From positions 4,017,777 through 4,081,776 of the forward strand of contig JANPYM010000002.1 in NCBI GenBank assembly GCA_025890175.1: 64,000 bases of DNA. Reading direction: 5' to 3'. Shown here piece by piece: positions 47,860 through 58,502 of the stretch (its first letter is position 1; every line of letters begins with the position of its first letter). This DNA comes from Ciborinia camelliae (taxonomy: Eukaryota; Ascomycota; Leotiomycetes; Helotiales; Sclerotiniaceae). The notes below the pieces were generated by a model. That model saw only the letters and a list, made by a program, of their open reading frames with translations. It searched no databases and was not told where the DNA came from. Position numbers and translations under genes: made by a program.

Positions 47860-50178
47860 TTTAGGTTGCTTTGTTGGTGGTGTTGTCTTGTCGATGTTTG
47901 GCTGTAGAGTTTGTTTGATGTTTGAGATAACTTTGATGATAGAAGAAGATGGATGTAATGTGATTGATGTTGAGAAGTAAGCAGAAGAGGAAACTGAGTT
48001 GAGGACGGGTAAGAGGGATCTTATATACGAGCAGAGCACACACAGCACAGCATGGATGGATACGATTGAGGCACAGTCAAGGCAAGGCAGTGAATCATCT
48101 ATCTGCAGCCTTGAGAGCCTAAATCATTAAGCTGACGGTTATAACTTATTAGCGGGGAAGATGTACAAGTTGAAGCTTTTGGTTGGTTGATTTGGCTATA
48201 TTCCGACTTCCGAAGTTCCGATATATCATCTGGGTGGGCTATTATTACTGCGCCACGGGGAGTGAATCCTGGTTACTATTGGTATTGAATGCTTCGAGAA
48301 GGTTGAAGAATCTATGGAGGAGACCGGGGGGCCTTGATGCTTGATGTCGTGATGTGATTGGTTTGAACGGGATAGAAGTACCGGTTCATCTGAATGATGG
48401 CTATGATACGAGTACTTACTTGTACATGATCTGTACGGGTAATTCAATTCTAAACATTGAATACAGTTATTACCGTTCCTAGATATTCACATTGATATCT
48501 TCCAAATGAATACCTACCACCTGGAACTACAATATCAAATTCGATAACTGACTGACAAGGCTCTCCCGACCACGACTTACGACTCGCGAGTACATACCCC
48601 TTCATCAAACCCACCAAACACATCAAACACTCTCACAACTACAAATCAGTACTTACGAACCTCTCTAAATTCCCACCCATCCAATACATCAAAATCAATG
48701 TACATACCTATATAATAATAATAATAACAATAATAAACTCATTCATCCAAGAGTAGAATACATACAGCTGGAGTACACTGCACTGGGTGCTAGATAGGAG
48801 GGAGGTAGACAACACATCACATCACACCCACACGCATCCATAATTCCATCCATATTCCATCACCAAGCCCAGCCCAGCCTTCAATAATGCCAAGAACAGA
48901 CGGCAATTCGGCAATTGTTTGGATCAATGATGTGATGTGATGTGATGTGATGCCCAGGAGTGATGTGTTTTTTGTTTTTTTGCGCCAAGTGGGTTGGTTA
49001 ATTACCTAGTAGGTAGGTAGGTAGGTCACTTATTCGAAGTTCCAATTAGGTGGCGGAGCATTCGGGGCTTGGATTGTGATTGTGATTGTGGCTTGGGTTT
49101 GGTTTGCGGTCCCGTTATCAAAAATTCGAAGTCGAAATTCGGAATTCGAAATTAATCATGACGTTTTTCTTCTTTTTCTTTCTCCTACCCTAACTCTGTG
49201 GATTGGTTGGGATAGAGTCTTGAGGATTGGGATGGGGATTGGGATTGTGAGGTTGAGGTCGAGTTTGTGTTTGAATAATCCTTATTATTGGGTAGGTACC
49301 TAGGTACTGTATATCGAGATCGGTTGGGTTGCGGTATTGAGTAGGTAGCTACTAGGTGGGTACAGGATTTAAATTGAATTGAAATCTACATAACGGTTAC
49401 ATACATACATAGGTAGGTACCTTAGGTACAGTATGAATAAATGATTACATCTCTACCTCTCTACCTCTCTACCTGATATCTACCAGACGACGATGATGTA
49501 CCTCCTAGATAGTCTGTAGTCTATGCAGTATATCGAGCTAAATAAGACCAAATTGCCAATGAATCTACAAATCTACAAATCTACAAATCTACAATACGAG
49601 GACTTGCAAATTGATTAATATTGCCTATCTATCTATCCAAGGTATCCATCAATCTACCTATACCTACCTACCTACCTACCTATCTATCTATCTATATCAA
49701 TATCCATCCATCCAATATTATTTATATACCTATAACATGAATCATGAATGATGAATCATGACATAGTGATATAGATGCGATATAGATCCACCCACCTACT
49801 TACTACCTACTAGTACCATGCAATATATTGATGGAGATATACCTACCTATCTACCTACTAAGTATGTATGTATGTATGTACATATACCAAATCACTTGTG
49901 TCCATCTCCATATTTATATGAGAGATGAAATGTCATTATATGCTAGGATAGGATAGGATAGGATAGGACGATAAAACCGTACATAATACGCACACTCTAC
50001 ACATTGAATTTGGGATGTAAATAGTAAATAGTAAATATCCATTTATTCTGATTTGTATGCCACGATGGAATATAATGATGCATGCATGCATGCGTTCGTT
50101 CGATCGTTCAAAAATTTCCCAGCTCAAAATCCCATCTCGAATAAATGAAAATGGAGATTGAGACCGAGATCATTCATT
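47860..50178. repeat. Gene desert with dense microsatellites
   Basis: About 2.3 kb. Visible arrays: GATGT pentamers (48930-48955), TAGG tetramers (49010-49027), CTCTACCT (49450-49475), AAATCTACA (49563-49592), CTACC/CTAT tetramers (49660-49695), GTAT (49863-49880), GATAG pentamers (49945-49967) and GCATGCAT (50078-50092). Several TAGGTA/ACCTA motifs, including a palindrome at 49298-49305. No gene seen. Confidence 0.75.
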
Positions 50179-51624
50179 CTATATCAATCTAGGTCTCGTA
50201 TACCCATCACCTGAACCATCTATACCGATACCAACACCGGCGCGATCATCGAAAAAGAATCCTCCTCCTCCTCCTCCGCTTCCACCACCACCATCCATTT
50301 CCATCGCCATCTGTCTCTGCATCATGTCATCTTGTACCCCTACACCCACCCCCACCCCTCCCATCCCTCCCATCCCCATCCCCACTTCAGAAACCCAATC
50401 TTCCACATACGGAGATTGATAATTAGAATAATTCTCATCGACATGACCAGCACCAGCCCCAGCGCGAGCTACGAGATGATTCCGAGAACCCGTACCTTCA
50501 TGAGCATGGGTAGGATGACCGTGACTCAGACCAAGACCAAGACCACGAGACGCAAAAGGCATCAAAGCCCGTTCCAAACCCATCTCGCGTCTCAAGTCCG
50601 CACTACTAGCCACCGGCGAATGAATGGATCCATAGCGAGAAGAGGTCAGTGGACTGTCGGGATATATCATATCGCCGTACATGAGGGGATTGGGACTATG
50701 AGTGTGACTCATGGATCTTTGGTGGAGAGAGGAAGGATGGTGAGGATGGGGATTTCGTACCCCTTCGTTGTAGATTCCTTCGTTGTACATGATTCTTGGG
50801 GTCGAACGATGGGAGGGACGGGGAGAGTGGGAGTTGTAATATACGGCCGGGTGATGGTCTGACGGCATGATGAATTCGGGGGGTCCGGGTCCTAGGTCTT
50901 GGAATTGGGTTGCTGATGATGGGGCGTAGGGGTCGTGGTATCGAGGATTATGCATTTGAGAATTGGAATGTCTTTCTTCGATGGGGTATTGACGGCTTGA
51001 GTTGGTATGTCCTCGGTGGGATGATCTAGGCATCAAGTGATCAAACGTTGCGTATTGATCTGATCCTAGAGAAGATTGGAATCTTCTATTACCAAGTCCT
51101 TCGAAACGTTCTAGACCGGTTGGGAGTGGGCTGTCCAAGTTGGGGTTTCTAACTCGAGGATCTTGTCCACCCAGTCTGAGGGCTTCCAGACCTCCAGGGG
51201 TTTGACCCATGTTCTTGGATCTTAAACCAATTCCGGCCATTGAAAGAGCTTCCATACCACCGGGTCCCTCAAAATATCTTTCACCTGGACTGGAGTGATT
51301 TCTTTGAAGTAAAGGTAGGCCCATGGAAGAAGTTGGATCTCCAATTCTGGGTATTCCTCTACCAGAATTCCTCATCCGACTCATTGATAAGTGATCTCTA
51401 GTGGTCAGTTGTCTTGGGTTCGGGTTGAAATTTGGACAACCTTCCCAGTGAACCCCGTTTTTCTCGTGTCGGATATCGTAGCAGCCAGAAGTCGTCCCTT
51501 GATGATTGCTCAGGCGTGATAGAGCATGTCTAGAATCACGATGAGATCGACCTAAGCCGATACTTTCGAGAAGCATGTTGAGGATTGGTTTAGGTTTGGA
51601 TATTGACTCAGGATTAAGTGGCAT
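50179..51624 (-). CDS. Hypothetical low-complexity protein
   Basis: Single long frame, 481 residues from MPLNPESISK. The frame stays open upstream to 51795 but that part reads as a hydrophobic non-conserved leader, so the later ATG is preferred. The protein is rich in Ser, Pro, Arg, Gly, His and Met, with GGMEALSMAG and GGLEALRLGG as two related short units near residues 123-155, and ends in Gly-rich runs (GMGMGGMGGVGVGVGV, then GGGGSGGGGGGFFF). No catalytic motif, signal peptide or membrane helix. I do not recognise a family; it resembles fast-evolving disordered proteins restricted to related fungi. Confidence 0.65.
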   Translation of the reverse strand: MPLNPESISKPKPILNMLLESIGLGRSHRDSRHALSRLSNHQGTTSGCYDIRHEKNGVHWEGCPNFNPNPRQLTTRDHLSMSRMRNSGRGIPRIGDPTSSMGLPLLQRNHSSPGERYFEGPGGMEALSMAGIGLRSKNMGQTPGGLEALRLGGQDPRVRNPNLDSPLPTGLERFEGLGNRRFQSSLGSDQYATFDHLMPRSSHRGHTNSSRQYPIEERHSNSQMHNPRYHDPYAPSSATQFQDLGPGPPEFIMPSDHHPAVYYNSHSPRPSHRSTPRIMYNEGIYNEGVRNPHPHHPSSLHQRSMSHTHSPNPLMYGDMIYPDSPLTSSRYGSIHSPVASSADLRREMGLERALMPFASRGLGLGLSHGHPTHAHEGTGSRNHLVARAGAGAGHVDENYSNYQSPYVEDWVSEVGMGMGGMGGVGVGVGVQDDMMQRQMAMEMDGGGGSGGGGGGFFFDDRAGVGIGIDGSGDGYTRPRLI

Positions 51625-53237
51625 AAGTTGTGAGATGAGATGAAATGAGAAGAAGAGGAAGAGAAGAGAGGAACTGTGGAGGAGGAAAGGGGAAAGATCA
51701 TAAAGCAAACTTCTAGATCTGCTCAACCGATACCGGATACTACAATGAACAACCATACATGAGTCAAGATATCTTCTGACTATAAAGATACCCACGAGGC
51801 GGAAGAAGTGATGCTTGGATTGTTTGCTTGTTGAGAGATTTTGACAAGGTGTAACACTTGTTCGTGGTCAAAATCGGTGCAACGTAACGAATTGTATGAT
51901 CAGTAGCCAATAGATCAATTATATACCTACATTAGGCAAGAATATGAAGTATTATAGGTAGAGTAATGCTTGTCTCTTCGAGAACTATCGTATTGAACTT
52001 TCGGGTGAGCAAACAAAAACATTCCGATGCGACTCGGCTTACGGCTGTTAGAACCATCCGGTGCTCGGATAACCTTACAGGATATTCGAGGGATGATGAA
52101 TGACATAAAGACTTCTTTAAGATATGAAGGTTATACCGATGTGTATTTATCTGTATATTGATTTGATGGCGGTAGAAGAAGATAAAGACATAACTCCTTC
52201 AATGTCACTATTTTGAAACCGGAAAACTTGATTTGAGCCGTCCAGCATGAATAATTCCCGAATGTATATGTTGGGGTTGACGGTAGGTAGGTAGCTATAA
52301 TGACTGTTAATGATCTTGCTTGGTACGTAATAGCGAGTCAGTATTTCACCATTAGTACTCGTAGATGGATAGATGTGCCTTCATATGTGCGTACTAGGTA
52401 GATAGATATTGAAGATACAAGAGTGTTTTGTATGAGAAAATGCCTATGAAGGACGGATATTGGAAATATGAGAGTGAGTTTGTTTGGTATGAGAAACTTG
52501 CCTATGGGTATGTTTTGAAAAAGGGGGTGAATCTTATTACCTAGGTAGTATGCATATGTTGAAATTGACATTAATAAAAGGGGTATATATCATATATGAA
52601 GCATTACCGGTTGCATATGTAGGTACTACCTAGTAGGTAGATACTGGCAACTAAACTGTCGGTATGAGCTTTATATTTTCTTCTTCACGGTGTGATTCTG
52701 GCAGACGGGACCTACTCCAGCTGGACCACCTGCAGACCACCTGATCTACGAAGTTTCAGCCTGAGGTTTCCACTTCCCAAATTGGAACCTCATAAAACCT
52801 TACCTAATCCATGGGTGATGGGTTTTACAAAATTACTCCCACGCTAAACTCTAAACAGACTAACACCATCAAGAAAGTCGAAGCTACTAGGTAATAACTT
52901 ACCCATCGACCTTTCTTGCCCTTAATCACCTTCGTTACCTTTTTTTGCAAGTTACGAAATTCGAGGTTCCTCAAAATCGAAAGAACATCTAACCCCCCTC
53001 CCCGCAAACTCACACCGAAAATTCGATCTCAAATCAATATCGTAAGATATTCATTCACAGATAATCTAAATCTTCTCTACAATCTTTAAACAATCCAATA
53101 CGTAAGACCTATCCAAATTTGTGCGCATCATCGCCTTAAATCTAAAAGTCGCTCGCGCGAATCAAACTTTTACACCACATCATCGAAACTTCCTTCTTAT
53201 TTGTGCAAACAACAGGAAGTCATCCAACGAAATCAAT
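51625..53237. other. Divergent intergenic region, no gene recognised
   Basis: About 1.6 kb between two divergent gene starts. Holds an ACCTAGGT palindrome at 52539-52546 and TAGGTA-type motifs at about 52283 and 52620-52644. Open frames at 52338-52571 and 52825-53013 have no recognisable features. Confidence 0.55.
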
Positions 53238-56200
53238 ATGCCTTCGCCAATGCCGTCAAGTTTTGCTTCTGCAGCAGCTGCAGGTTCAGGTTTAGGTTCA
53301 GGTACGGGATCGAGTCGCGATTCTCGAACGGGAAGGAACGAAAGCGCTCGTGGTACTGAATGGTATGTTCTGTTCTGTTCAGTCTTCTTCACGATCCCTT
53401 CATTGCACTCATCGCAATTACCTTGTTATTGTGATTGAATTGGTTTGGATTATATTATATCTACATACATTGCGTTCCATCTATTACTTTTTCCCAATTC
53501 CTTTCTTGGTTCCTTGATGGTTTGAATATTCTAGACGTCATCAATACAAATGACCTTCCCCCGGGGGTTTCAACGTCTTGAAAGACTTTCCAGCCCTTGT
53601 ACTAATTATGTTCCACTTGATAGGGCAAGAAGAGACAATAGATCTACCAATGGTAGTGGCACATTAACCTTCCGTCGTTCTTCTAACGCTCCTCATACAG
53701 TACCCGCACAAGCAGAAAATCTTTCAGCACATAGTCTCGAAGTTTCCGAGGACGTATCACAACAATCCATTCAATCATATGAGCCATCTGTCCCTGCAGA
53801 TCTTCGTTATCCAAAAGCTCATCTATTGGATTTATACCAGAGACATCGGGAGGCTAAAGATACTGGCGCACGCAATGGTGACGTTTCAAGACTCTTTGTT
53901 GAAGGCTGGAACCCTGGTCAATCAAACGGAACAAATGGCCGAGCATGGGGTAAGGTTACTGACGGCAGAGAGACTCATGGTCCGGATGCATGTTGGGATA
54001 TGAGTGGTAGTCAGCGACCAGTTTCTTTAGAGGATATGACTGAAGAGGAGAGAACCGTCAGTTTGCCTACCTAGTAGCTCGTTGCAGTGATACTAATCCT
54101 TACCTTAGCTTTTCTCCACTGATGTCAATTCTCCTATGAAGCCACCGCCACAAAATCAGAACAAGGGCCCGAATGAACAAGTATCAAATATAAATGGTCG
54201 CAAATCCTCGATTTCGGGTGGCAACTCAACTTTCGCAGTTGCGTCGCCAGTATCAAGCAGACCTGGTACCCGCCGCCGGGAGACGAGTGACTCAATCCCA
54301 CACTCCGCTGGATTAGGATCCCCTGCTGGAACTGGCCGATTTCCCCGAGATGAGGCTTCTCCCTTCTTGGCTCGCAAACTCGCGGACCTGAAGGATGATG
54401 CAGATGATCGACCAGATGAACCCAAGAGCTCATTACCGTTTGGTCCCTTGATGCGTTCTAACACAGGTGGAGCCAACTTGGGAAGTGCGCCATTATCTCC
54501 TTGGGGACCAACACCTACGAGCGCAACGATGACTCCTATGGGTACTTTTGGTGCATTTGCAATTCCAAATCCTACAACTCCAATTGAAAAACGACCGGGT
54601 TTCGGTAGCGTTCGAGGGGAGAGCCGACTTGCACAACTCATGCCAAAGGATAAATCGGAGGATAGTGCACCGCAACCTGCCGAACGCTCCTGGAGGACCA
54701 GACCTCGAACAGATACGGATCCTTTTGGCGATGACAGTATTCCTAGTGGCAGCGCTGGCCTCGGAGGTGGTCAAGATACAAGCCCGACATTGAATCCTCA
54801 GCGAAAAGCACCAGGACTTGATACGCCAATTCGTGGGCTCTCGAGTGATTTTGGAATGTCTGATATGCCTGGTTTTAGGGATGCTCAACTGCGTGCTCAA
54901 AATCACCATACGCCACAAGGACAGCTTTACAATGAGCCATTGAGCCCGGATACTAATCCTTTTCGTAGCCCACCCGAGGAACGTAGAGAGAGAACTGGAC
55001 ATGAAGATGGTTCTTTCGATGATGATAATTCCCATGATCGACCCCAACCATTAGGAGGAATCCCAGAGCATGTACCAAATGCTTTCAGTAACCTTTCCCG
55101 AAATTTTGTTAGTGGCCCCTTCGATGGCAGCGATCGTAGCCAGACTTCTAGTGTTGTAGGTGGTGTATCTCGGGGTCCATTTACGACTTTAGGCGGACTT
55201 CCATCATTAAGTAATATTGGTAATATGGGTGGCTGGCCAACGAGTAATAATATGGTTTCGACTCCAGACCGAGAGAGTCGATCTGTATTCCCAGGCGCAT
55301 TTGGAAACTCTATTTTTGGGCCGATGGGTGAGATACCATCTCCGGTCCATAGTTCTATGGGTGGCGGTATGTTCGGTCATGGAAACCCAATGGGATCTAT
55401 CGGTCGCGGAAGTAAGCTTGGATCTTTATTTCCTCCCGCTATGCAGGCTCAAATGCAAGGCGCAGAGAATGACAATTCTGGTGAAATTGGAGATATGAGA
55501 CAAAACAGCGCATTCGGAGCAATTGGCCGAACCCCAATGCATAGCCATGGTTCATTCTTTGGATCAGAATCTCGCACCCAGGAGCCGTTCTCTGCAGCGG
55601 AGTCTCAGACTGGCACGACCATTCCGCAAGCTTCCTCGGCTCAATCAAACTATCAACAACCCCAAACCGGGTCAGATTCTGCACCGGGTCAACTTCCAAA
55701 TGCTCAACAACGCATGATGGTTATGCCGGACAGAATGAGATGGATTTATCTTGATTCACAAGGACAGCCCCAAGGACCTTGGTCTGGCTTGGAAATGCAT
55801 GATTGGTACAAAGCCTCATTCTTTACTGCTGATCTTTCGGTCAAGAAACTCGAAGACACCGAGTTTGAACCCCTTGGTCAGCTTATCCGTCGTATTGGAA
55901 ACTCCCGCGAACCATTCCTTGTACCTCAGATTGGCATTCAGCATGGCCCTCCTACTACCCAAGCCACGCCTTTCGCGTCCACTGCTACAGCTCCTGCTGT
56001 GCAACCTGGCTCTGTTCAACCTCCTTTTGCTGGAGCTTTCCCAAGCTTTGGTACCACATTGACTGCCGAACAGCAAAACAATTTAGAGAGACGCAAGCAA
56101 GAGGAGCAGTACCTCATGGCTCGACAAAGGGAGTTTTTAGCACAACAGCAGGTCAGCATGAAACAAATGCAAATGGGTGGCCTGCCTTCTACTCTACATC

Positions 56201-58031
56201 ACCATTCAAGTGCCCATAGCTTGCAAAGTCAACCCAGCTTTGGCAGCATGACAACGCCAATCTCGATGCCCCCTCAACCTCCAATGCCCGGTGCGTTTTT
56301 TGAAAATGGCCCCAGGCCAGGTCTATCTCAGATGATGGGAGGGATGCCCAACGAATTTCTTCACGATGATCTAGCTCGTCTTGGCCTCCAGGAACGTCAA
56401 CAGCCAGGAGCAGTCGGAGCGCCAACTTCCCAAGCCCAACAAATCAATGCTCTTTTTGGCCAAGCTCAGCAGGTCGGCGCCCAACGTGATGCCCCCAGAG
56501 CAGAACAAGTTCAAAATGACCCACAAGGATTTGTAGCTCGTCTTCGACAATTTGAACAGCTTAGAGCCGAACATGATGCCGAGGAAGCAGCCCAATCCAC
56601 TACGAATGAAGACCTTACTCCTCTTCCAGCTCAAGCTCAACCAGAACCACAAGAACAGCAATCGCAATACCAAGAAGAGGAGAGCGTAGTGGAAGAAGCC
56701 CCTGCACCGCAATCTCCCGAGGTTCCATCTTTGACTCAACAAATTAAGGATCAACAGGCAGCTTCCAGCGCCGCGGCAACCAAGCAATCTCCTATTTCTC
56801 CTCAACCCGAGTCTCCTTGGGCGAAGGTGAATACCAGTCTCCCAATGCCTTTCCCACCACCCGCACAATCAACTACACCTCTTCCTGCTCCAACCGCGCA
56901 AAGAGGCCGCTCTGGCTTGCCAGATTCGTTACATGCTGAAGTTCAATCGCGCTCTGAGACTCCCGAGGTAGTTAGTGCTGGACCAACCCTTGCACCATGG
57001 GCTGTTCAACCTGTCGAGGCCCCTAAAGGTCCTTCTCTTAAAGAGATTCAAGAAGCAGAGGCAAAAAAGGCCGCTAAAGCCGAGGAAGCTGCCGCCGCTG
57101 CTCGTCGTGCTCTTTACGAACAAGAAATGAAGTTGCTTGCTAGTCAGCCAGCCGCCCCAGCTCCTGGTCTACCCACCACCTCTACTTGGGGTGCTATAGC
57201 AACACCCTCAACACCCTCCAATGCTCCTTCTGTTTGGGCCAAGCCTGTTGCTGCCAAGGCTCCTGTAGCTGCTACCTCTTCCAAAAAGACGCTTGCAGAA
57301 ATTCAAAGAGAAGAAGAATCTCGCAAGAAGAAGCTTGCAGCTACTGCAGCTGTGTCTCAACCTTCTCCAGTTGCAGGTGGGAAACGCTATGCAGATCTTG
57401 CAAGTAAGCCATCTGTAACCACTCCAGCTATGGGAGGAGGTTGGTCCACTGTAGGCGCCGCTGGAAAGGTCAAAATCCCAACGGGACCATCCGCCGCGAT
57501 TGCACCTACCCCAGTTCGTTCTGCCAGCAGTGCTTCTGTAGTTAGTGCCGCTGTCCGCACCGTCCGCCCAGCACCATCTGCTCGAAGTGTAACCATGGCT
57601 GGCAGCCAAGCTAGTGCTCACACCGCCAATGAAGAGTTCAAGAAATGGACAAAGGCTACTTTGAGTGGAAAAGAGGGCCTCAATTCTGACATTGATGGTA
57701 AGTCGAACCTTGTCTTTCACCGATAGTCTTCTGCTGACAGTTTCTAGTTGATGAATTTATGTCTATGTTGTCTTCATTCCCAGACGAGGCTAGCATCATT
57801 GCCGATGTTGTCTATTCTAACTCTCGTGTGATGGATGGCCGTCGATTTGCCGAGGAATATATTCGCCGCCACAAGTTGGCTGATAAGGGAATCTTTGAAC
57901 CTGCTAATACTGGATCGAATGATAAGTCCGGTGGAGGTGGATGGAGTGAAGTCGCCAAGAAAGGTCCACCAAAGGAGGAACCTACCGCTGGCTTCAAAGT
58001 TGTTCCCAACAAGAAGAAGGGAAAGAAATGA
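53238..58031 (+). CDS. GYF-domain protein (Smy2/GIGYF-like)
   Basis: Four exons: 53238-53362, 53624-54056, 54109-57697 and 57748-58031, giving 1476 residues. The GYF domain begins near residue 731 with WIYLDSQGQPQGPW and continues with GLEMHDWYKASFF and LGQLIRRIG; such domains bind proline-rich PPG-type ligands. In the same family yeast Smy2/Syh1 and animal GIGYF act in mRNA silencing, ribosome-associated quality control and vesicle traffic. The flanks are low complexity (Pro/Gln/Ser/Ala), with a charged helix EIQEAEAKKAAKAEEAAAAA near the C terminus and a conserved end (EEFKKWTKATLSG, then DEFMSMLSSFPDEASIIADV) typical of fungal members. The first intron (261 bp) could hide a further small exon; the join giving GTEWARRDN is in phase and natural. 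Confidence 0.9.
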
Positions 58032-58502
58032 GTGATTATATGGCTATGATCGATTGCACTTTGCAGCATTATGGATAGCTTGTCTGCACAGCGATTTTGT
58101 ATTTCAGACTGGATTGTTCATACTCGTCAGCGTCTTTTTTTATGATGAAGCAGGTACCTCCTACATTATTGATTAGTAAAGGAAGAAGCATGATTGAGTA
58201 CCTAGGTAGCAATAGCTTTAAAGTAGCATCGATGTAAATTGGAATGTACAACGTTCAGAATTTATAGGAGCCTTTTCGCCCCATGTCCCGAGATGACTTT
58301 TATATATAAAAATTTCAAGGCCAAATTCTAATAAACAATGGAAGTGAAGTAGAAATAAATCCATGATGGATATTGGAGACAGTACCGACCTAGAAAATCC
58401 TCGCTTACAAATCATCCCACCCGACCTTGATAAATTTTCCCACATGAAAAAAAAAGTGAAGGCCAACCCGATACAACAATAACATATTCAAACATATTCA
58501 CC
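58032..58502. other. Short intergenic region
   Basis: About 0.47 kb between two tandem plus-strand genes. Contains an ACCTAGGT palindrome at 58200-58207. No gene. Confidence 0.6.

Noticed and set aside
47860..48048. N-terminal extension of the glycine-zipper protein to 48048
   Set aside because: The extra residues are low-quality leader; the ATG at 47859 begins the Gly/Pro-rich pattern and is the natural start.
54156..54641. Minus-strand frames opposite the GYF gene (also 54493-55047 and 56371-56868)
   Set aside because: Antisense shadows of a well-supported coding exon.
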